Assembly (NCBI GenBank): GCA_020845955.1
Contig: JADLEU010000039.1
Location: forward strand, 1-56,315
Source: Anaerolineales bacterium
GTDB lineage: Bacteria; Chloroflexota; Anaerolineae; Anaerolineales; UBA6663
Direction of reading: 5' to 3'
Length of the DNA stretch: 56,315 nucleotides
Shown: piece by piece, positions 1 through 7,395 of the stretch
How positions within the stretch are numbered: position 1 is the first letter of the stretch
How the letters are laid out: the number at the start of each line of letters is the position of its first letter
Notes under the pieces: model-generated
What the model saw: the letters and a program-made list of their open reading frames with translations, nothing else
Databases searched by the model: none
What the model was told of the DNA's origin: nothing
Translations under genes and position numbers: made by a program

Positions 1-31
1 AAGGTCTAGAGTCCAACGAACAGCATAACCG

Positions 32-66
32 AAAAAGGCCCCGGCCCGTCTGTGCCGGGGCTTTTT
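32..66 (+). terminator. Rho-independent terminator of an upstream gene outside the window
   Basis: An 8-bp GC stem (positions 38-45 with 54-61) around an 8-base loop is extended by an A5/T5 pairing and ends in a T tract. This is the classical intrinsic terminator form on the plus strand. The gene it ends lies left of the window. Between it and position 324 I see no convincing gene or RNA. Confidence 0.75.
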
Positions 67-324
67 GTTGCCGCGCGGCAGGGCTGTAGCCAGCACCGGC
101 CTGGGGGCGAGGCGGAGCCGGCGCCAAGCCTCAAGCCAAGCAAGCTACCGGGCCGGCCGATCTTAAGAATCCTGACCAGGCAGCCAGGATTAGCACTATA
201 GCGATCTCCGCTCGCGTTTACGGCATGCCCTACACCGCCCCCGCCTGCGCGCCTCCCGGCCCCCGTGGGGGTTGCAGGGCCCGTTGACGCCGAATCCGCG
301 CCTTACACTCATCGGGAATTTGCC

Positions 325-2592
325 CTAAGGGCTGGCGGGCTGCCAGACGGGATCGGTGTCGATCGCGTCGTGCTGCGTCAGGTTCGTCTGGCCGGCGCCG
401 CTGGCGTCCATGCGGTAGATCTCGCGGTTGCCGTCACGCTCGGAGACGAACACCAGCCACTGGCCGTCGGGGCTCCACTGCGCGCTGTAATTGCTCCGGC
501 TGCTGGTCAACTGCGCGTCCAGGCCGAGGTCGTCCGCCGCGCCCACCGCGATCTCGCGCGCTTCCGCCAGCACGCGGGTATATGCCAGGCGGAGCCCATC
601 GGGCGAGAGCGCCGGCTCCTCGGCCAGGCCGCCCTGAGCCTTGAGACTGCGCACCTTGCGCAAGCACCCGGCGCACCCGGGCCAGAACCGCCAGATCTCG
701 TTGGGCCCGTCGAGGGTGGTGGTGAACATCGCGCGCTGGCAGTCGGGATAGGGCGCGGGATCGAACTCGCGCGGGCTGTTGTGCGTGCTGCTAAAGTTCG
801 CCGGCCGCTCCCCGGCGGCCAGGCGCTCGAGTGTGGTCGTGAAGATCTGGTGGATGCGGTTGGTGCGGGTGGAGGCAAACCAGACCTGCCCGTCGCTGCA
901 CCAAGTGGGCTGGAAATCGTCGCCGGCCGCCGCGGTGAGGTTGCGCGGATTGCGGCCATCGGCGCCAACCACCCAAATGTCGGTCGCGCCATCCACACCA
1001 GCGGCCACATACAGCAGCTGGGCGCCGTTCGGGCTCCAGGCGAGCTGGGTGCCGTTGAAGGCCCAGCCGGGGCTCCACTTGTCCACCGGGTCTGCCGTCA
1101 CCTGGCGCGTGTCGCTGCCGTCCGCGTTCATGGTGTAAACCTGAAAGAAGCGGCCATCGCGATTGCTGATGAAGGCCAGCCGCCCGCCGCTGCCCACCGG
1201 TGTGCCGGGCGCCGCCCGCGTGAGGCCCGGGCTAGGTCGGGCGGTCGGCGTGGCGGCCGCGGGGCGCGGCGTCTCAGGCGGCCTGGTGGGTTGAGCAGCG
1301 CGCGTGGGACTGGAGACAGTGGCAGCCGGCCGGGTAGAGGTGGGGGCCAGCGTGCCACTCGCCGGCGCGCCGACCCGCGCGGTCCCGGTCGCGGTAGAAG
1401 CTGGGCTGGCTACAAGACCGCGCAGCGCGCTGCCGCCGGCCAGGGCGAGCGCGAGCAGGAGCACCAGCCCACAACCCCCGCCGGCCGGCAGCAGCCAGCG
1501 CGGCCGAGCCGGGCGCGGGGGCGGATCGGACTGCCAGCCCGCGGGCGGGATAATGACTATCGGCGGGGGCAGCGGCACGTCGGGGGGAAGGCCTCCAGGC
1601 GGTTCCTGAAGGGTATCGAGTGGGTCGGACAGGTCTGGGCCCAGCGGCCGAAAGACAGTGCCGCCGATAGTGCCAGGCGGAGGCGAGCCAGCGGCGGCGC
1701 GCTTCACCGTGGTGGTGTCGGCGGGGCTGGGTTCGGCCGGCGACGCCTCAGGCGCGAGCGGGGGGGTAGGCGGCTCGCGGTGGCCCACGGCGGTTACCTC
1801 GGCGGCGGAGGGCGGGCGCAGGAGCGCCTGGCAGAAGGCAGCCAGGCTGGCAAAACGCTGCGCGGGCTGGAGGGACAACGCTCGAACCAAGGCCGGACCT
1901 GTCGAGGGCGAGAGGTCGGAGCGCAGAACCTGGGGCGGGACGAGAGCGGCGTTGCCCACGCGGCGCTCACCGCTGTCGGGCGGCGCCTGGCCGGTGAGCA
2001 GGGCATACAGCGTGGCCGCCAGCGCGTATTGGTCGAGACGCGCATCCGCGCGGCCGCCGGCGAGCAGCTCGGGAGCGGCGAAGCCAGTGGGCTCAGGTCG
2101 AAGGCCGGCTTCAGCCGGCAGGGGCAAACCCAGGCCGAGAAGACAGGCCTCGCCCCGCGGCGTCAACAGGATGGCGCTCGGCTGCAGGCCACCATGCAGG
2201 ACAGGGGGGGTGAGGTCGTGCAGGTAGCCGAGGACAGCGCACAGCTGACCGGCCCAGCGCAGCACCAGGCGCTCAGGGAGCGGCCCCTGGCGCGCGAGGC
2301 GCTGCTCGAGGTCTTCACCTTCGACCAGATCCAGCACGAGCCACTGCTGACCCGCAGCAGCGAAGTGGTCCAGCACGCGCGGCAGGCCGGGGTGGCGCAG
2401 CGAGATCAACCGGGCCGCCACCTGTTGCAAAGCGCGCTCGGCCTCAGGTGAGACGCACGGCGCCGCCTGGAGCAGGCAGGCCCGGCCCTGCTGCTCATCT
2501 TGAGCCTGATAGAGGCGGGCGCGGCCAACCCGCCGGGCGACGCGGCCGAGGCGATAACGGCTGTTAAGCAAGACCCCGGGTTCAAGCGGCAT
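325..2592 (-). CDS. Membrane pseudokinase fused to a TolB/PD40-like beta-propeller
   Basis: A 755-residue protein. Residues about 1-260 have the layout of a PknB-type Ser/Thr kinase domain: an RYRLGRV opening, an HGGLQPS loop where HRDLKPxN is expected, then AAPELL and a DQYALAATLY segment. The catalytic Asp of HRD is Gly, the DFG motif reads LGLGLP, and the usual glycine loop and VAIK lysine cannot be recognised. This looks like a catalytically dead pseudokinase. A Pro-rich linker leads to one membrane helix near residues 365-395, then a Ser/Thr/Pro stalk, then repeated blades such as LAFISNRDG, QLAWSPNG and WSPDGQWLVF typical of TolB/PD40 propellers, probably extracellular. I place the start at the ATG at 2592, where the protein begins like other kinases of this type. 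A TTG at 2619 overlapping the stop of the upstream transporter would add nine residues. The propeller probably senses or binds something outside while the pseudokinase acts as an inner scaffold (inference). Confidence 0.75.
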   Translation of the reverse strand: MPLEPGVLLNSRYRLGRVARRVGRARLYQAQDEQQGRACLLQAAPCVSPEAERALQQVAARLISLRHPGLPRVLDHFAAAGQQWLVLDLVEGEDLEQRLARQGPLPERLVLRWAGQLCAVLGYLHDLTPPVLHGGLQPSAILLTPRGEACLLGLGLPLPAEAGLRPEPTGFAAPELLAGGRADARLDQYALAATLYALLTGQAPPDSGERRVGNAALVPPQVLRSDLSPSTGPALVRALSLQPAQRFASLAAFCQALLRPPSAAEVTAVGHREPPTPPLAPEASPAEPSPADTTTVKRAAAGSPPPGTIGGTVFRPLGPDLSDPLDTLQEPPGGLPPDVPLPPPIVIIPPAGWQSDPPPRPARPRWLLPAGGGCGLVLLLALALAGGSALRGLVASPASTATGTARVGAPASGTLAPTSTRPAATVSSPTRAAQPTRPPETPRPAAATPTARPSPGLTRAAPGTPVGSGGRLAFISNRDGRFFQVYTMNADGSDTRQVTADPVDKWSPGWAFNGTQLAWSPNGAQLLYVAAGVDGATDIWVVGADGRNPRNLTAAAGDDFQPTWCSDGQVWFASTRTNRIHQIFTTTLERLAAGERPANFSSTHNSPREFDPAPYPDCQRAMFTTTLDGPNEIWRFWPGCAGCLRKVRSLKAQGGLAEEPALSPDGLRLAYTRVLAEAREIAVGAADDLGLDAQLTSSRSNYSAQWSPDGQWLVFVSERDGNREIYRMDASGAGQTNLTQHDAIDTDPVWQPASP

Positions 2593-2615
2593 ACCGTGAT
2601 CTGGCCCAGGATCTT

Positions 2616-4175
2616 TCAATCAGCAGCCGCGTTGGCCGGCAGAGGCTTGGCGGGATGTGAGGCGTGTTTGGCCTCGCGTATGGCCTTGGCCACGTTAACC
2701 AGGGGCAGCAGGATCAGGCCGGCCACGAAGAAGAAGATCAGCGACAAGATGCCCAGCCGCAGGCTGCCGTAGACCTGGTTGACGGCGCCAAAGATGAAGG
2801 TGCCCATCCAGGATGTGCCGCGCTCGCTGACCTCATAGAAGCTGAAGAACTCGGCTTCCTGGTCTTTGGGGATCATTTGGGCGAACAGGCTCCGGCTAAG
2901 AGCCTGGCTGCCGCCGAGGATAAGGGCCACCACCAAGGCCAGCAGGTAGAACTCCAGGTGGCGCTGCTCCATGCCCAGGACAATGGCCCGGCTCTTCATG
3001 CCGAAGTAGGCGTAGATCACCACCGCGCTCCACACCACCAGGCTGAGCAGGATGGCGTTGCGCGCGCCGGCGCGGCGGGCCAGCGCGGCAAACAGGAAGG
3101 CGCCGCCAAAAGCGACGACCTGGATCATCAGCACGACCAGGATCAGCGTGGTGGCCGGCAATTCCAGCTCTAGCGTCGCGAAGACGGTGGTGATGACGAT
3201 AACGGTCTGGATGCCGTCGTTGAAGAGCAGGTAGGCCAGCAGGTACTTAACGGCTTCGGGCAGCGTGCGCGATTTGCGCACCATGAAGATGACGAGCACG
3301 GCAATCGGGCCGAGCGCCGGCAGCAGCGCCAACGGCACTTGCAGGCCGGGCGGGCCGACGAGCAGCAGGCCGCCGGTGAACAGCAGCACCGGCACCAGCA
3401 GCGGCAGGGCCATCAGCCCGGTGACCAACCAGACCGGCGCGTTCATCAGGCCGGCCAACTGCTGGAAGCCGATCGTGAGATAGGTCCGGCCGGGCGGCAG
3501 CGCCCGCCCGGCATGGCGGGCGCGCAGCGTGCGGAAGGTGATGAGCGAGAAGCCCAGCCACCACAGGCCGGCCGAGGCGAGGCTGAGGCGCGCCACCAGG
3601 GCCTGGTCGATCCCCAGGTTGCCGCTGAACAGATAGAGCAGCAGGTTAAGCACCAGCAGCAGGCCTCCGCCAGCGTAGCCCATGGCGAAGCCCTGGGCCG
3701 AAACGCGGTCGCGCTCGGCTTCGCTGGCGATGCTGGGCAGGAAAGCGTTGTAGAAGACATAGCTGGCGCCGATGGAGACGTTGGCGATGATGAGCAGCAG
3801 CCCTCCGAACCAGACGCTCCCGGGGCTGATGAGGAACATCAGCAAGGTCGCGATCGATCCGATCAGGCTGAAGAGTATCAGCAGCTGCTTGCGCAGATGA
3901 GAGTAGTCGGCCAGGGCGCCCAAGATGGGCAAGAAGGTGACCTGGAGCAGCACGGAGGCCGAGACGCAGAAGGTGAAGAACGAGTCGTAGCGGATGGGAA
4001 CGCTGCCCAGGTCGATGAAACCGCCGCTCGCCTGGCTGGCGGTTTGGGCGACGGCAGTGAGGTAGCGGTTGAGGAAGACGGTCAGGACGGTGGTGCTGAA
4101 AGCGCTGCTGGCCCAGTCGTACATGGTCCAGCCGAAGATCTCGCGTCTGTCGTTGGCGGGGGCGGCGACGGCCAC
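2616..4175 (-). CDS. MFS transporter of the UMF1/Atg22-like family
   Basis: A 519-residue polytopic membrane protein with about twelve hydrophobic helices. The N-terminal GWTMYDWASSAFSTTV motif is diagnostic of the Atg22/UMF1 branch of the major facilitator superfamily, which exports amino acids or other small solutes; the substrate here cannot be read from sequence. The start is a GTG at 4175 preceded by an AGGAGAG ribosome binding site. The gene sits between the terminator of the hydantoinase operon and the pseudokinase gene. Its stop lies immediately before or overlaps the pseudokinase start region, so the two are probably co-transcribed. Confidence 0.85.
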   Translation of the reverse strand: MAVAAPANDRREIFGWTMYDWASSAFSTTVLTVFLNRYLTAVAQTASQASGGFIDLGSVPIRYDSFFTFCVSASVLLQVTFLPILGALADYSHLRKQLLILFSLIGSIATLLMFLISPGSVWFGGLLLIIANVSIGASYVFYNAFLPSIASEAERDRVSAQGFAMGYAGGGLLLVLNLLLYLFSGNLGIDQALVARLSLASAGLWWLGFSLITFRTLRARHAGRALPPGRTYLTIGFQQLAGLMNAPVWLVTGLMALPLLVPVLLFTGGLLLVGPPGLQVPLALLPALGPIAVLVIFMVRKSRTLPEAVKYLLAYLLFNDGIQTVIVITTVFATLELELPATTLILVVLMIQVVAFGGAFLFAALARRAGARNAILLSLVVWSAVVIYAYFGMKSRAIVLGMEQRHLEFYLLALVVALILGGSQALSRSLFAQMIPKDQEAEFFSFYEVSERGTSWMGTFIFGAVNQVYGSLRLGILSLIFFFVAGLILLPLVNVAKAIREAKHASHPAKPLPANAAAD

Positions 4176-4309
4176 AGGCTCTCTCCTGAGCGAGGGGCAG
4201 GTTGTGGACCTATGATAGCCGCGGCCGGGCGGCGGGACAAATCGGGCCGGGTGAGCGGGTATGGGCGTGTGAGCGTGGGCAGGCGCGCGGGCGCGGTATC
4301 AGGTGACAG

Positions 4310-4347
4310 GAAACGAAGAGGCCGCCGCACAGCGGGCTTTTTGTTTC
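4310..4347 (-). terminator. Terminator-like hairpin after the hydantoinase/alarmone-hydrolase operon
   Basis: Starting six bases beyond the stop codon of the HD hydrolase gene is an imperfect inverted repeat with outer arms GAAAC (4310-4314) and GTTTC (4343-4347) and an inner CCGC/GCGG stem. T-rich flanks occur on both strands, so it could work in either direction. It separates the operon from the transporter gene downstream. Confidence 0.55.
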
Positions 4348-4352
4348 GACGT

Positions 4353-4937
4353 TCAGCCGCCGGCGGCCAACTCGCCGGCCGGGCCGAAAAACTCGTCCAC
4401 CGTGGCGGCCAGCGCCTGGACCAGGGGATGGCCGCGCAGGCCGCCGGCCTGCAGGCTGGCGGCGATGGACCGATAGTACCAGGCGATCTGGGGACGGCCG
4501 CGGTTGAAGCGCGACCAAAACTGGTCGCCCAGCTCGGCCTGGTCGTGGACCATCGAGGTGAGGTTGTGCAGCTTGTCCGCGGCGGCGACAAGCTGCACGG
4601 CGCGCGGGGCCGTGCGCAGATAGGCAATCGTGTGCTGCTTGCGCGTCTCCCAGGGTTCGTCGCGGCTGAAGGGTTCGCTGCTGCCGGCGACGATGCCAGC
4701 CACGCGCTGGCCGAAGCGCTCGGCCAGGGCCTCCACGGTCACGCCAGCGTCCTCCAGGGTGTCGTGCAGCAGAGCGGCCGCCAGGATCTCTGGGTCGGTC
4801 TCGCCCGCCTGCCGCAGGGTGAGCATGACGCCGACCGGGTGAACGATGTACGGCACGTCGGATCCCTTGCGCACCTGGCCAGCGTGGGCACGCGCGGCGA
4901 AGATCAGGGCGGAGTCGAGCAGGCGCGAGTAAGTCAT
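4353..4937 (-). CDS. Stand-alone HD-domain (p)ppGpp hydrolase-like protein (small alarmone hydrolase)
   Basis: A 194-residue protein made only of the hydrolase domain found at the N-terminus of RelA/SpoT enzymes. Visible signatures are the first metal-site His18, GQVRKGSDVPYIVHP (residues 20-34) and ALLHDTLED (55-63), which supplies the HD pair and the downstream ED. ADKLHNL near residue 121 is also typical. No synthetase or TGS domain is present, so the expected role is breaking down (p)ppGpp or a related nucleotide, as in Mesh1-like enzymes (family knowledge; the substrate is not proven). Its ATG overlaps the HyuB stop by four bases, so it is translationally coupled as the last gene of the operon. 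A terminator-like hairpin follows. Confidence 0.8.
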   Translation of the reverse strand: MTYSRLLDSALIFAARAHAGQVRKGSDVPYIVHPVGVMLTLRQAGETDPEILAAALLHDTLEDAGVTVEALAERFGQRVAGIVAGSSEPFSRDEPWETRKQHTIAYLRTAPRAVQLVAAADKLHNLTSMVHDQAELGDQFWSRFNRGRPQIAWYYRSIAASLQAGGLRGHPLVQALAATVDEFFGPAGELAAGG

Positions 4938-6601
4938 TGGGCTTCACCCCAGCCGCCGCCGCCGGGGGTCTCGATGCTGAGGACGTCACCCGGCTGAAGC
5001 GCCAGGGTGCACTTGCCAGGCAGGTCCTGGAAAGCAGCAGCCTGGCCGGCGCCGCGCAGCAGGCGGTTGCGGCCCGCGGCGCCAGGCTTTCCGCCGGCCA
5101 GGCCCCAGGGCGCGCGGCGCCGGCGTTCGGTCAGCAGCGTGGCCGTGACCGGCACCAGGAAACGCAGGTCGCGGCAAAGCCCGTCGCCGCCGCGGCAGCG
5201 GCCCTGGCCGCCCGAACCACGCCGCAGGGCATAGCGCTCGACGCGCACCGGCAGGAGATGCTCAAGGGCTTCGATCGGGGTGTTGCGTGTGTTAGACATG
5301 TGGACGTGCACGCCGCTGGCTGCTACCGCACCCGGCGGGTGCGGACCAGCCCCGGCGCCCCCGCCCATGGTCTCGTAGTAGGCAAAGGGCTGGCCGCTGC
5401 CGGGCAGGCGCCCGCCAAAGGTCAGGTTGTTCATGGTGCCCTGCGAGGCGGCCGGCACGGCCGAGGGCAGCGCCTGGGCCAGCGCGCCCAGCAGCACGTC
5501 CACGACGCGCTGCGAGGTCTCGACGTTGCCGGCGGCGACGGCGTGGGGCAGGCGGGCGTCGAGCAGGCTGCCGGGTGGCACGCGCACCTGCAGCGGCGCA
5601 AAGGCCCCGGCGTTCATGGGCACCTCGGCGGGCGCAACCGTGGCCACCAGGCAGCGCAGCACGTAGGCCGCGGCGCTGGCGACGATGGCTAGCACGGCGT
5701 TTAGGTTGCCGTCCATCGCCGGAGCCGTGCCGCTGAAATCGGCCAACAGCCCCTCGGGCGAGATGGTGACGGCCACGCGCAGCGGCAGGTCGGCGCCGGG
5801 CGAGCCGTCGGGGCCGGGGGGGGCTTCGACGTAATCCTCAAAGGTGTACTCGCCAGGAGGAATGGTGGCGAGCAGCGCGCGCGCCATGCGCTCGGTGTAG
5901 GCCAGCAGCGCCTCAGCATAGCGTTGGGTCTCGGCCAGGCCGTAGCGGGCGACGATCTCGGCGACCCGGCGGGCGCCGATGGTGTGGGCGGCCATCTGGG
6001 CGGCCAGATCGCCCTGGCGCTCGACGGGCGTGCGCACGTTGCGAAGGATCAGCTCCCAGACGGCTTCATTGCGCCGGCCGGCCTCCACCAGTTTGATGGG
6101 TGGGATGATCACTCCCTCCTGATAGATCTCAGACGAGAGCGGCATTGAGCCGGGGGACATGCCGCCGATGTCGGCGTGGTGGGCGCGGGAGGCGACGAAG
6201 AAGTGCGGGGAGGCCGCGGTGTGGGCGGCTGGGTACAGCCGGGGGTGGGGGAGAGAGGCAGCGGCGTCCGCATCGACGAAAATGGGCGAGACCAGGGTGA
6301 CGTCGGGCAGATGGGTACCGCCACAGAAGGGGTCGTTGAGGATGACCAGGTCGCCGGGCGCGAAGAGCGCGCAGTGGTCCAGGGCGGCGCGCACCGAGGC
6401 GGGCATGGCGCCGAGGTGGACGGGGATGTGCGCGGCCTGGGCCAGCAGGCGCCCGTCGCCGGTGAAGAGGGCGCAGGAGTAGTCGAGGCGTTCCTTGATA
6501 TTGGGCGAGTAGCCGGTGCGGCCTAGCGTCACGCCCATCTCATCGGCCACGGAGGCGAAGAGGTGTTTAAAGATCTCAAGGCGGATGGGATCGGGCATCA
6601 T
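4934..6601 (-). CDS. hyuB: Hydantoinase/oxoprolinase B subunit (HyuB family)
   Basis: A 555-residue member of the HyuB family, the partner of HyuA in ATP-dependent hydrolysis of N-methylhydantoin, 5-oxoproline or related cyclic amides, and also related to acetone carboxylase subunits. Typical features are [15 protein letters not shown] near the N-terminus, the [15 protein letters not shown] block (about residues 90-104), [10 protein letters not shown] in the middle and a glycine-rich GGGGWGE end. Length matches the family. The start ATG overlaps the PP2C stop and the stop overlaps the HD hydrolase start, each by four bases. HyuA lies 3.2 kb upstream in the same operon rather than adjacent, which is unusual. 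The true substrate is unknown. Confidence 0.88.
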   Translation of the reverse strand: MMPDPIRLEIFKHLFASVADEMGVTLGRTGYSPNIKERLDYSCALFTGDGRLLAQAAHIPVHLGAMPASVRAALDHCALFAPGDLVILNDPFCGGTHLPDVTLVSPIFVDADAAASLPHPRLYPAAHTAASPHFFVASRAHHADIGGMSPGSMPLSSEIYQEGVIIPPIKLVEAGRRNEAVWELILRNVRTPVERQGDLAAQMAAHTIGARRVAEIVARYGLAETQRYAEALLAYTERMARALLATIPPGEYTFEDYVEAPPGPDGSPGADLPLRVAVTISPEGLLADFSGTAPAMDGNLNAVLAIVASAAAYVLRCLVATVAPAEVPMNAGAFAPLQVRVPPGSLLDARLPHAVAAGNVETSQRVVDVLLGALAQALPSAVPAASQGTMNNLTFGGRLPGSGQPFAYYETMGGGAGAGPHPPGAVAASGVHVHMSNTRNTPIEALEHLLPVRVERYALRRGSGGQGRCRGGDGLCRDLRFLVPVTATLLTERRRRAPWGLAGGKPGAAGRNRLLRGAGQAAAFQDLPGKCTLALQPGDVLSIETPGGGGWGEAQ

Positions 6602-7395
6602 ACCTGCAGGACGATGGCCGTGATGTTGTCGTGGCCCCCGCGGCGGCGGGCGAGGAGGATCAGCTCGTCGACGGCTTTCTGCGGCGGGAAGGCGGTCAGC
6701 ACCTGCAGGATTTCGCCTTCCTCTATCAGATCGCTAAGACCGTCGGAACAGAGCAGCATCTGGCTGCCCGGATCGAGCAGCACGCCCTGATTGCGCATGG
6801 ACTGTTCGGGCGGCTCGTCGTCAGACAGGCGCAGGCGAAAATCAGCGCGCACGTTGGGGTCGCCGCCCAGATGGCGGCGGACCACATGGCGGTGCGGGTG
6901 ATTCTTGGCTTCGGCTGAGGTCAGCAAGCCGCCCTCGATGGCGTCCTGCACAAAGGTATGATCGACGCTGGTCTGAACGATACTGCCGCGCCGCACCAGG
7001 TAGAGCCGGCTATCGCCGATATAGGCCGTGTACAACCGCCGCGCGGCCACGAGAGCGGCCACGCAGGTGGTGCCCATGCCTTTCAGATTGGGGTTGGCCT
7101 GGGCGGCTTCATACACCGCGCGCGCTGCTTGGCTCATGGCCTGGTCCAGCATTTGGGCATAGTCGGCGCCAGCGCTGCGACCCACGACGGCCGTAATGCG
7201 CTGTACGGCCAGATCACTGGCGACTTCGCCGGCCCGGTTGCCACCGATGCCGTCGGCGATGACGGCCAAGTTGATCACCAGGCCGCCTTCGCCATAAAAC
7301 GATTGGACCGCATAGCGGTCCTCGTTGTTTTTGCCGGTCTCGCCGGGATGGGTGCCGTGCCCGACGCCCAGATCAGAATGTGGGGTGGGGATCAT
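6598..7395 (-). CDS. PP2C-type Ser/Thr protein phosphatase (Stp/PrpC-like)
   Basis: A 265-residue single-domain PP2C phosphatase of usual bacterial length. The metal-binding aspartates are all visible: NNEDRYA near residue 24, ADGIGGNRAGE near 46-56, LLCSDGLSDL near 215 and DNITAIVL at the C-terminus. It should dephosphorylate phospho-Ser/Thr on cytoplasmic proteins. The gene overlaps the VWA-FHA gene upstream and hyuB downstream by four bases each. An FHA domain next door binds phospho-Thr, so the pair probably works on the same phosphoproteins. No active kinase is encoded in the operon; the nearest kinase-like protein is the pseudokinase at 325-2592. Confidence 0.92.
   Translation of the reverse strand: MIPTPHSDLGVGHGTHPGETGKNNEDRYAVQSFYGEGGLVINLAVIADGIGGNRAGEVASDLAVQRITAVVGRSAGADYAQMLDQAMSQAARAVYEAAQANPNLKGMGTTCVAALVAARRLYTAYIGDSRLYLVRRGSIVQTSVDHTFVQDAIEGGLLTSAEAKNHPHRHVVRRHLGGDPNVRADFRLRLSDDEPPEQSMRNQGVLLDPGSQMLLCSDGLSDLIEEGEILQVLTAFPPQKAVDELILLARRRGGHDNITAIVLQV

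Noticed and set aside
265-2451. Long plus-strand open frame (728 codons) opposite the pseudokinase gene
   Set aside because: It is Arg/Ala/Gly-rich, matches no family and mirrors the codon bias of the real minus-strand gene; a GC-driven shadow.
3339-4997. Plus-strand open frame across the transporter and HD hydrolase genes
   Set aside because: Gln/Gly/Arg-rich with no domain, and it runs through two clear genes on the other strand.
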